Made by a program: the position numbers and the translations under genes. The notes beneath the pieces are model-generated. The model searched no databases and had not been told where the DNA came from. It saw only the letters and a program-made list of their open reading frames with translations. A stretch of 7,477 nucleotides of DNA, from positions 1 to 7,477 of the forward strand of contig CAMBYJ010000084.1 in the NCBI GenBank assembly GCA_945872015.1. Reading direction: 5' to 3'. The first letter of the stretch is position 1; the number at the start of each line of letters is the position of its first letter. The stretch is from Chitinophaga pinensis (GTDB taxonomy: Bacteria; Bacteroidota; Bacteroidia; AKYH767-A; OLB10). Of this stretch, positions 1 through 6,490 are shown one piece after another.

Positions 1-230
1 TAAGCAAGATGCTCCACAATTTGATCACCTGGTCGAATTGCTGGAATTTCTAATTTAGGTATTACCGAATCAGGTGGTGTATTTTCGAAAGCACAAGGCT
101 TAAAATAAGGAGATGCCGGATCACTTAAATTTACAACCTCCCTACCAAAATTTCTATCATAATAACGTTGTGCAAATAATCCAACGGCAAAGCAAAGTAG
201 CGCTATTAAAATGACATGGGATTTTTTCAT
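1..230 (-). CDS. Exported protein N-terminus, probable DNA/RNA non-specific endonuclease (partial)
   Basis: This is the first 76 codons of a minus-strand gene that runs off the left edge; the last two bases in the window (TA) begin codon 77. The ATG at 230-228 is followed by MKK, a hydrophobic stretch and 'LFAQ', which is a signal peptide with probable cleavage near residues 20-21. The mature part continues through a Pro-rich stretch to 'IPAIRPGDQIVEHLA' at residues 62-76. From memory, Bacteroidota secreted DNA/RNA non-specific endonucleases (NUC1/EndoG type) have a similar 'IPA...(G)(E/D)Q(I/V)...H.GY' segment just before the nuclease domain. The DRGH catalytic region lies outside the window, so the function is an inference. 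The start lies 19 nt after the nucleosidase stop, in the same direction, so the gene is probably the last known member of the operon. No Shine-Dalgarno sequence is seen; the upstream region is A/T-rich. Confidence 0.6.
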   Translation of the reverse strand, partial: MKKSHVILIALLCFAVGLFAQRYYDRNFGREVVNLSDPASPYFKPCAFENTPPDSVIPKLEIPAIRPGDQIVEHLA

Positions 231-249
231 TATCTAAAAATAAATAAAA

Positions 250-996
250 TCAATCAGACAGTAAAGTAGAAACAATAGCAATCGAATAATTTGATGCTAC
301 ATACTTTGCAAAAGGCTCAAAATCGATCGATGCGGAGTGATCAGCGCTATCAGAAATTGTGCGAACAATCGTACAAGGAATATCATGTTCAAAACAAATC
401 TGTGCAACGGCTGCCCCCTCCATCTCCACACAGGCAACGTCAGATAAATTATTTATGATATCGTTTCTTACTTCATGCGAATTCACAAACTGATCTCCAC
501 TTGCAATGGCCCGATTAACAACCATCACTTCATTTAATTTAAATTGTTCAACCCATTCTTGTCCGACAATACTTACGATATTATTTGAAGTAAACATTCC
601 CTGCAGATTTTCAAGCAGCCGAGCGCCAACATGAACATCAAAGTATTTTTTATTGATTAACGGAACTACATAACGGTCATTCAAAGGGCGGGTATCCATA
701 TCATGAAACACACAACTAGATGCGACAACAATATCACCTACTTTTAAATCATGGTGTATTCCTCCTGCAATTCCAGTAAAAACAATTTGATTAACATGGA
801 ATACATCAATTAAAGTTGTAACAGTGGATGCAGCTGCAACCTTACCCCATCTAGAAAAAACTACTACTACATTTTTATCGTGTATTGTTCCAATTGTATA
901 TTCACGTCCTCCTATAAATTTCACTTCAGGATTCTCAACCAACTTAACAACGCCTTCTATTTCTTCTGGCATTGCCGCCATTATACCATAAATCAT
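250..996 (-). CDS. mtnN: 5'-methylthioadenosine/S-adenosylhomocysteine nucleosidase
   Basis: Cytoplasmic N-ribosyl hydrolase that releases adenine from methylthioadenosine and S-adenosylhomocysteine, clearing by-products of polyamine synthesis, quorum-signal synthesis and methyl transfer. The 248-residue protein opens with 'MIYGIMAAMPEE', matching the E. coli N-terminus, with Glu12 in the same place. The purine nucleoside phosphorylase-family core has 'FTGIAGG' (73-79), then 'VEMEGAA' (190-196; Met192 and Glu193 match the ribose-binding Met-Glu pair), then 'RTISDSAD' (212-219; Asp216 matches catalytic Asp197 of E. coli). All expected catalytic residues are present. It is about 16 residues longer than the E. 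coli enzyme, mostly in a mid-protein stretch near 120-160. The ATG at 996 lies 5 nt after the stop of the DUF3445 gene, so it is probably co-transcribed. Futalosine hydrolase (MqnB) is a related alternative; the intact E12/M-E/D set favours MTA/SAH nucleosidase. Confidence 0.93.
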   Translation of the reverse strand: MIYGIMAAMPEEIEGVVKLVENPEVKFIGGREYTIGTIHDKNVVVVFSRWGKVAAASTVTTLIDVFHVNQIVFTGIAGGIHHDLKVGDIVVASSCVFHDMDTRPLNDRYVVPLINKKYFDVHVGARLLENLQGMFTSNNIVSIVGQEWVEQFKLNEVMVVNRAIASGDQFVNSHEVRNDIINNLSDVACVEMEGAAVAQICFEHDIPCTIVRTISDSADHSASIDFEPFAKYVASNYSIAIVSTLLSD

Positions 997-1001
997 AATC
1001 G

Positions 1002-1760
1002 TTATTTTGAATTATTTAATATTGATTTTATTGCTTTTAAATTTTTGTATTCGAGCATTGCATCAGACATAGAATCGATGCTACTTATTAACCCATTTCT
1101 CTTTTCGTAATCTTCCCAAATACTATTTAATGGGTTCATTTCAACTTTAACTGAGAACAACATATTTACATTATCTCCTAGCGGAATTGTAGTTTGCGAT
1201 TCTGTTCTGAAATATAAATCATTTATTGATTTTGGAATGACCTTGTTCTTTAAAGAAGGATGCTGACTCATAGACGGATTAGAGGTGATTGTCCACACAA
1301 AACGACGATAACAACCACGGCTACTATCAGCCATCATTGAAGTAAGTTTGTCACTCATTTTCAAAAGTAAATCTGAATCAGGTATAGGCTGATGAATTTC
1401 GAAGAAAGATTTACCGACAACATGAGAAGGAATGAATCCACTAGGAGAACAAAAGCAGATTGCAATCACTTTGCCTGAATTTAGAACTGCAATATCTTCT
1501 TCCACATTCATTGCTAAATCAAGAATCGTAGTGGATGCAGGTAAATTATATTTTGCATTGATAACATTTAAGCAATCGATTAAATTATTACTTTGAATTT
1601 CATTAAACAAATCAGATGAAAATTCATCAAGCTCTTTTAATTTATTAGCACGAATACGATCTGATATTGGTGTCAACTTAAAATCATCTTTCAATTTGAC
1701 TATATCAGGCGCCGTTGAATATGGGACTTTAACAGGAAATAAAATATTATTGTTGTTCAT
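1002..1760 (-). CDS. DUF3445 protein, haem-dependent oxidative N-demethylase-like
   Basis: Cytoplasmic protein of the DUF3445/HODM family. Characterised members bind haem in a PAS-like fold and oxidatively demethylate secondary amines such as dimethylamine. From the ATG at 1760 it has 252 residues and no signal peptide or membrane segment. Family blocks are visible in order: 'CFCSPSGFIP' then 'GKSFFEIHQPIP' (about 102-127), 'FVWTITSNPSMSQHP' (about 154-168), 'LYFRTESQTTIPL' (182-194, matching the family's R-x-E-x-Q-T block), and 'LFSVKVEMNPL' (201-211). The Asn I remember before Trp in the third block appears to be Val here, a possible divergence. An in-frame GTG at 1769 would add three residues; I prefer the ATG. 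It starts 38 nt after the GDSL gene and stops 5 nt before mtnN. No flavin or ferredoxin reductase domain is fused or adjacent, so an electron donor would have to be encoded elsewhere. The natural substrate is unknown. Confidence 0.75.
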   Translation of the reverse strand: MNNNNILFPVKVPYSTAPDIVKLKDDFKLTPISDRIRANKLKELDEFSSDLFNEIQSNNLIDCLNVINAKYNLPASTTILDLAMNVEEDIAVLNSGKVIAICFCSPSGFIPSHVVGKSFFEIHQPIPDSDLLLKMSDKLTSMMADSSRGCYRRFVWTITSNPSMSQHPSLKNKVIPKSINDLYFRTESQTTIPLGDNVNMLFSVKVEMNPLNSIWEDYEKRNGLISSIDSMSDAMLEYKNLKAIKSILNNSK

Positions 1761-1798
1761 ATTTAGCACAAGCTTCAGTGATATTGTAAACTATAAAG

Positions 1799-3301
1799 TT
1801 ATTTCAATTTCAGCTTTTGTCCTGGTTTAATTAAATCGCTCTTAAGTTTATTCAACTTTCGAATTTTAGCAATTGGCACTTTTGTTTTTAAGGCAATTCC
1901 ACCAAGTGTATCATTCTTTTTGACTACATAAAAAGATGAAGCAGATTCTTTCTTGTGATTCTTAGATGTCTTATTTTGCTTAACAACCTTTTTCTCAGTT
2001 TCGTTAACCACATTGATGTTAGCTGTTGTAGAAGAATCAGCAATTAAAGAATCAATCTCGTATGAAACTAAACTATCAGAAATAATTTCAAAAGGCTTTG
2101 ATACTATATGATGACTTTTAATTAAAGTCACACTGTTCTCAATTGCATGGAATAACAAAGTACCCTTTAATTCTGAACCTACACCATTCAAATGAATTCC
2201 ATCGCCCTGAGTATATTTAGCTGCATCCCAAAAGCGCCATGCATTCTTACCACCTGCAACTGTATAATAACTCCAGAAACCTGCATTATACTGAATAGCT
2301 AAATTATAAATCATTTCAGAAAACTGATTAGCAACTGTAGTACGCTTGCCTTTGTATTTCATTTCTTGAGAATCAGTAAGTATTATATCAGCTGTTGGGT
2401 TCGCATTTTTAACTTTCTCAATTACTTTAATTATTTGCTGACGCAATTCAGGCTCTAACCGATTATAATAAAGAAAATCGTTTGTGCCAAGGTCAATTAT
2501 AACCACATCCGGATTAATAAACTTTGCTTGCGACTCATATAATTCTTCTGACAAAACCATTTTGTACGGGGCTGCTCCTACACCAGCATTATGCCATATA
2601 CCTCCTCGATGAAGTGAGTCTTGAAGTATCATTCCTGTAATAGTAATATCCTTTTGATAGACTTGTGTTTTTGCTGCTTTAAATGATAAAATAAAAAAAC
2701 CTCCAACAACATTATAAATGACTTTTTCATTATCACGATATTTGATGGATGCTGGCTGATCATCGATATAAAATTCCATTTCAAAAACCGAATCGTTATC
2801 ATGACGAAAAACAACCAACTCATTATTTGCTGAAGAAACACCTTGCGAAAATGAAATTTTAAATGTGGCATTCGAATCACTCGTATAACTTGTCATACCA
2901 CGAACACCCATAGGATAATCAAATTTGCCCATGTAGCTTTTTGAATACTTCCAAGTACCTGTATGTGTCGATTTATAAAAACGAGCATCATAAGACTTTA
3001 CTGTTGAAAAAGGAACTATCAATCCAATTCCAGCATCACCTTGAATGGCTTGTAGTAATTTACGCGATTGGTTCGGCAAGTTTTCATTTTGAAGATGACT
3101 ATCGCCTATATGCAATACCGTTAGACTCTTCCCTTTATCGCCCATCAAACGACAACTATTTTTCAGATGTGAAGAATCTTGAAAATAAACATAATTATAA
3201 TCTTGCTTAATCCATGAAGGATACAAACTATCCTTCTGAGCAAAACCCTTAATTGAAAAAAAAAGGCAAAATAGAATTAAACTTATTTTCTGTCGGATCA
3301 T
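1799..3301 (-). CDS. Secreted Ape1-like SGNH/GDSL esterase with C-terminal LysM
   Basis: 500-residue exported hydrolase, probably acting on acetyl esters of cell-wall glycan. Residues 1-21 form a signal peptide ending 'KGFA|Q'. The SGNH blocks are complete: 'HIGDSH' (64-69, nucleophile Ser68), 'HNAGVGAA' (237-244, oxyanion Gly), 'LGTNDF' (271-276, Asn274) and 'GDGIHL' (366-371, Asp367 and His370). About 165 residues, rich in predicted beta strand, separate the first two blocks. This resembles the Neisseria peptidoglycan O-acetylesterase Ape1, where a CBM35-like domain is inserted at this point. A polar linker (about 405-455, Asp/Ser then Lys/Asn rich) leads to a LysM domain at 456-499 ('YVVKKNDTLGGIAL' ... 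'KPGQKLKLK'), which binds GlcNAc-containing glycan and places the enzyme on peptidoglycan. The ATG is 4 nt after the DHHW gene stop. Family features and LysM support the cell-wall role; whether it is esterase or transferase cannot be decided from sequence. Confidence 0.85.
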   Translation of the reverse strand: MIRQKISLILFCLFFSIKGFAQKDSLYPSWIKQDYNYVYFQDSSHLKNSCRLMGDKGKSLTVLHIGDSHLQNENLPNQSRKLLQAIQGDAGIGLIVPFSTVKSYDARFYKSTHTGTWKYSKSYMGKFDYPMGVRGMTSYTSDSNATFKISFSQGVSSANNELVVFRHDNDSVFEMEFYIDDQPASIKYRDNEKVIYNVVGGFFILSFKAAKTQVYQKDITITGMILQDSLHRGGIWHNAGVGAAPYKMVLSEELYESQAKFINPDVVIIDLGTNDFLYYNRLEPELRQQIIKVIEKVKNANPTADIILTDSQEMKYKGKRTTVANQFSEMIYNLAIQYNAGFWSYYTVAGGKNAWRFWDAAKYTQGDGIHLNGVGSELKGTLLFHAIENSVTLIKSHHIVSKPFEIISDSLVSYEIDSLIADSSTTANINVVNETEKKVVKQNKTSKNHKKESASSFYVVKKNDTLGGIALKTKVPIAKIRKLNKLKSDLIKPGQKLKLK

Positions 3302-3305
3302 TTAT

Positions 3306-4868
3306 TTATTTTATCAATTTACCATTTAAAAACACTCTAATTAATGCATCATTATATCCAGCATCTACCATTTGAAGTCTTAGTTTTTCTGCTTCGCTAA
3401 TTTTTGTTGTATTTCCAACAAGATAAATAAAATATTTATGGCAATTATATTCAGAATAATTTGAAATATCCCTTAGCAAATAACTACTAGTGTCTATATG
3501 CTCTTTAGAAGAACAAAATTGAACTTTGAATATTGCTCCGTTGGGATATTCTTTTTGCAACTTTGGGCTCGCAATCTGGTCAGATTTCTTTGTGTCATTA
3601 ATTTTCAATATTGACTTTATTCGTTGAATATGACTAACAGTATTGGATGAGAAAGCTGGGATTGGAAATAAAATATCCGTTACATTTTGATTTATCACAA
3701 GATCATAAACACTACCATCAAAATAGCGATAATCGATTACAAAAACGGTTTCGAAGTTTTGAACTAAATGAGGAACAAGTGCATTACCAAATGAATTTTT
3801 TATCACAACTAACCTTCGATTATTTTTCACATCAGAATCGAAACGCTCAAATGGAAGGTCTCCACTTATATAACAACCATATGAATTATTCCATTTATAA
3901 TACATTTGCCCTGCACTACCTTTTGAAAAATTTTTAGGATTGTCCAATACTTTCATAGTATACTTATTACGTATTTTATGAATTATCAAGGAATCTCCTT
4001 TTTCCTTTAATCGTTGGTCACGTGTAAGCTGATAGAGTGAACCTAAGAATCGTCCTCGATATTCGATATCATAATTTTCTAATGGAGTTGGTTTCAATGC
4101 TGCAACTTCACAAAATTTCTGATAGGCATAGTATGAACCTAAATCTGTCCAATGATGATCGGTATTAAAGAAAATATATTCATCACGATGTTGTTTAATG
4201 TAATCGGAAATAAAGATGCTCTTAATTGGAGCATTTAAAAGAGTAGAAGTAAATGCAATATTTTTCGATTCCGAATTTCCTTTTTTATAATCATCAGGCA
4301 TAAAATATTCGCCATGTGCAGGAATACCCATGTAATAAATATTGATAGTCGAATCAAAAGTTGAACGATAATCGTTTATTACAGAGGCAAACAGTTTAGA
4401 GTATTTATTCGAACCTCCAAAAATCTGAATACCCATTCCATCGTAAATCATTAATCCTTTTGCGGAACCAAGCTTAGCATTATCGAGTTTTATCGAATCC
4501 TGAACAATATTCAAATCAACTGAATCGAGTTTAGTAGTATCTGTCGATTCCATCGAGAAATTTTCACTTTCAATAATAGCTATTTCTCCATCTTTAATTC
4601 CTCCAGCATTTCGATATTGATCAACTACATCAACCCATCTATCACGAAAAGGAAAATGATCAGCAACATATAAATCGATACTATCAAGATAACTTCCGTT
4701 CTCTAAATTTTGCCATGAATAAACAGGAAACGGAGTGAGCTTTCTGTTTTCCATTTGCGATACATTGACTTTAGGAACGACAAAAAACAAAACGGCACAC
4801 AGAATTAGGACAGCTGTAAACACTATCAGATGCAACGATGAAGTCTTATAAAATCTTTTCGCGCCCAT
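3306..4868 (-). CDS. Membrane-anchored DHHW/AlgX-like acyltransferase with C-terminal SPOR-like domain
   Basis: 520-residue periplasmic-facing O-acyltransferase candidate, the usual partner of an MBOAT. A single N-terminal membrane segment (about 12-32) anchors it. It is followed by the AlgJ/AlgX/DHHW hallmark 'ENRKLTPFP' (40-48) and 'DHFPFRDRW' (70-78). The motif that names the family, 'TDHHW' (236-240), supplies Asp237 and His239 of a DxHW dyad, and 'IKNSFGNALVPHL' (356-368) holds the likely nucleophile Ser359. The Ser is preceded by Asn rather than the usual Asp. Residues about 444-518 look like a SPOR domain: 'FKVQFCSS', then 'KYFIYLVGN', 'SEAEKLRLQM' and 'GYNDALIRVFLNGK'. SPOR domains bind peptidoglycan glycan lacking stem peptides, typically at division septa. 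A linker at 110-138 is rich in Asp, Lys and Ser. The frame extends to TTG at 4871, but the ATG at 4868 shares one base with the MBOAT stop (TGATG), implying translational coupling, so I use it. Confidence 0.88.
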   Translation of the reverse strand: MGAKRFYKTSSLHLIVFTAVLILCAVLFFVVPKVNVSQMENRKLTPFPVYSWQNLENGSYLDSIDLYVADHFPFRDRWVDVVDQYRNAGGIKDGEIAIIESENFSMESTDTTKLDSVDLNIVQDSIKLDNAKLGSAKGLMIYDGMGIQIFGGSNKYSKLFASVINDYRSTFDSTINIYYMGIPAHGEYFMPDDYKKGNSESKNIAFTSTLLNAPIKSIFISDYIKQHRDEYIFFNTDHHWTDLGSYYAYQKFCEVAALKPTPLENYDIEYRGRFLGSLYQLTRDQRLKEKGDSLIIHKIRNKYTMKVLDNPKNFSKGSAGQMYYKWNNSYGCYISGDLPFERFDSDVKNNRRLVVIKNSFGNALVPHLVQNFETVFVIDYRYFDGSVYDLVINQNVTDILFPIPAFSSNTVSHIQRIKSILKINDTKKSDQIASPKLQKEYPNGAIFKVQFCSSKEHIDTSSYLLRDISNYSEYNCHKYFIYLVGNTTKISEAEKLRLQMVDAGYNDALIRVFLNGKLIK

Positions 4869-4872
4869 CAAA
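4864..4872 (-). promoter_or_regulatory. TGATG stop/start overlap (translational coupling)
   Basis: On the minus strand the MBOAT stop codon TGA (4870-4868) shares its A with the ATG (4868-4866) of the DHHW-SPOR gene. Such a one-base overlap usually means ribosomes that finish the first gene reinitiate on the second, which suits a transferase and its membrane partner that must be made together. This overlap fixes the DHHW start at ATG 4868 rather than the TTG at 4871. Confidence 0.6.
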
Positions 4873-6280
4873 AACGATAATAAATAAATGGATTATATGA
4901 CTTACCAACCATTAAAGCAGTTGATATTAATAATAACGCAATGGAAAATGCAATACCTGACCAATAAAGCGTATTACTATTCTTCACTAACAATACTTTT
5001 CGGTATTTGACAACTAAGTACTTATAAACTGGAATGCAGAGTACAAAGGCTAAAATCATCCAATAGATATTTTCTTTAATGGTGAGTGTTAAAGAATAAT
5101 CCCACCACGCAACATCAGCAACATGAAATAAAGACCTAAAGCAAACTAACAACTTAGATAAATCAGTAAAGTAGAATAAAGCCCATCCCAATACAACCGC
5201 GAAGAGCAAATAAATTCTCAAGAGAAAGGTTGGCACTTGATTAATTCTTTTTATTGTAATTAACCTTTCCATCATAATCAAAATCCCAAAAAACAAACCC
5301 CAGAAAACAAAATTCCAATTAGCGCCATGCCATAAACCTGTTAAACCCCAAACAATAAACAGGTTTAGATATCCATTTTTTTTATTGCCTCCCATAGGAA
5401 TGTATACATAATCGCGAAAGAAGGTGCCTAGCGAAATATGCCATCTGCGCCAGAAATCAGTTGCTGTTTTAGCAATGTATGGATAATTGAAATTCTCGTG
5501 GTAGTGGAAACCGAACATACGACCTAAACCAATGGCCATGTCGGAATAGCCTGAGAAATCGAAATAAATCTGAATAGAGAACATAATAACCCCAAACCAC
5601 ATTTCTCCCGTTGATAACGATGAAAGATCTGGACTATCAAGATACTTAACGACTAATTCGGCAGCGATATTGGCAATGGCTACTTTCTTAAACAATCCAA
5701 CACAAAAGCGGGTGATTCCACCAGAAATATCCCTGATTCGATATTTACGCGTATCAATTTCATTCATGATATGCGAATACCTTACTATTGGTCCAGCTAC
5801 CAATTGGTGATACAAACTCACGAACATCATAAACTTAAGCCATGAACGCTGAGCCTTTACTTCTCCGCGATAAACATCAACAACGTATGAGATAGTTTGA
5901 AAAGTATAAAATGAAATTCCAATTGGCAATGAATACTTTGGAAACTGAAAACTGGTACCAAACAACGCATTTACATTATCATAAATAAATCCGCTGTACT
6001 TAAAAAAGAAGAGAATTCCGAGGTTAAATACAAGGGTGAAAACAATTCCGAACTTGGCCCAAAGTGTTCCTTTGTACTTTTCGATTAAGAGTCCATTGCA
6101 AAAATCAATTGTTGCACTGAAAATCAATAGAGAAACCCAGATTGGTTCACCCCAGGCATAAAAAACGAAAGAAAATAGCGTAAGGATGAAATTCCTGTAA
6201 TTCGCATTATTGGAACAATAATACAGAATCAGGTTCAGAGGTAGAAAAAAGTAAAGAAAGGTTAAGCTTGCAAAAACCAT
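4868..6280 (-). CDS. MBOAT O-acyltransferase (AlgI/PatA/DltB type)
   Basis: 470-residue integral membrane protein with about ten hydrophobic segments. MBOATs of this type pass acetyl groups from a cytoplasmic donor to the outer face of the inner membrane for transfer to a surface polymer. It begins 'MVFASLTFLYFFLPL', the common opening of the family. Conserved blocks follow: 'GISFYTFQTISY' (121-132), 'YFDFSGYSDMAIGLG' (239-253), 'DFWRRWHISLGTFFRDYVY' (275-293, His281), 'GLTGLWHGANWNF' (312-324, with His318 matching the invariant MBOAT histidine) and the C-terminal 'NPFIYYRF' (463-470). The frame opens at a TTG at 6304; the ATG at 6280 is chosen because the family N-terminus starts there and the extra residues (MQFCPLRK) do not fit it. 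It is the first gene of the minus-strand run and overlaps the DHHW gene by one base. The acceptor polymer is not given by the sequence; its neighbours suggest peptidoglycan. Confidence 0.93.
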   Translation of the reverse strand: MVFASLTFLYFFLPLNLILYYCSNNANYRNFILTLFSFVFYAWGEPIWVSLLIFSATIDFCNGLLIEKYKGTLWAKFGIVFTLVFNLGILFFFKYSGFIYDNVNALFGTSFQFPKYSLPIGISFYTFQTISYVVDVYRGEVKAQRSWLKFMMFVSLYHQLVAGPIVRYSHIMNEIDTRKYRIRDISGGITRFCVGLFKKVAIANIAAELVVKYLDSPDLSSLSTGEMWFGVIMFSIQIYFDFSGYSDMAIGLGRMFGFHYHENFNYPYIAKTATDFWRRWHISLGTFFRDYVYIPMGGNKKNGYLNLFIVWGLTGLWHGANWNFVFWGLFFGILIMMERLITIKRINQVPTFLLRIYLLFAVVLGWALFYFTDLSKLLVCFRSLFHVADVAWWDYSLTLTIKENIYWMILAFVLCIPVYKYLVVKYRKVLLVKNSNTLYWSGIAFSIALLLISTALMVGKSYNPFIYYRF

Positions 6281-6367
6281 TTTTCGGAGCGGACAAAATT
6301 GCAAATTATCGTTTAAATAATCTAAAATAATTCACATTGAATTAAAAATGTTTCACTCTATATATCA

Positions 6368-6438
6368 ATGAATTAACTCCTTTACATACTTAATTTTCAA
6401 ATGATTCTTCTTCAAATATGAACATAAGATGAATTAAC
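6368..6438. repeat. Direct repeat ATGAATTAAC, two copies
   Basis: The 10-mer ATGAATTAAC occurs at 6368-6377 and again at 6429-6438, 61 bp apart start to start, in the divergent intergenic region. Each copy is followed by pyrimidines (TCC and CCTC). It may be a regulator binding site or chance in AT-rich DNA. Confidence 0.35.
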
Positions 6439-6451
6439 CCTCTGTTAACCC
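6434..6451. repeat. Tandem TTAACCC repeat with 11-bp period
   Basis: TTAACCC occurs at 6434-6440 and 6445-6451, one helical turn apart, so two bound proteins would face the same side of the DNA. It lies just upstream of the 13-bp palindrome and of the candidate plus-strand promoter. A related TTAACTC lies at 6373-6379. Confidence 0.35.
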
Positions 6452-6459
6452 CAAAGCTC

Positions 6460-6490
6460 TTGTTTGGCAAACATTGAATGGCGAATTTTG
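6460..6490 (+). promoter_or_regulatory. Candidate Bacteroidota-type promoter with overlapping palindrome, for the M23 gene
   Basis: TTG at 6460-6462 (-33 element), a 20-bp spacer and GAATTTTG at 6483-6490 (one mismatch to the -7 consensus TAnnTTTG) would start transcription about 30 nt before the M23 ATG. A perfect 6+1+6 palindrome, TGTTTGGCAAACA (6461-6473), overlaps the -33 element and is placed like an operator. Both signals are short; this is a by-eye call. Confidence 0.3.

Noticed and set aside
880..1110. Plus-strand open frame of 76 codons
   Set aside because: It lies antisense across the start of mtnN and the end of the DUF3445 gene, and its Phe/Tyr/Asn-rich product has no recognisable motif. 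Shadow frame.
2629..2880. Minus-strand open frame of 83 codons in a second frame
   Set aside because: It is fully inside the GDSL-LysM gene in another frame and shows no domain features.
2941..3210. Plus-strand open frame of 89 codons
   Set aside because: It is antisense to the signal-peptide and GDS region of the GDSL gene; no motif.
3647..3937. Plus-strand open frame of 96 codons
   Set aside because: It is antisense to the Ser-block region of the DHHW gene; the His/Asn-rich product resembles nothing.
4430..4560. Possible repeat region in the Asp/Lys/Ser-rich linker of the DHHW protein
   Set aside because: The residues are similar in type but I see no true repeat unit; it reads as a flexible low-complexity insert.
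6281..6304. TTG-initiated N-terminal extension of the MBOAT
   Set aside because: The eight extra residues are charged/cysteine-containing and unlike the family opening, which starts exactly at ATG 6280.
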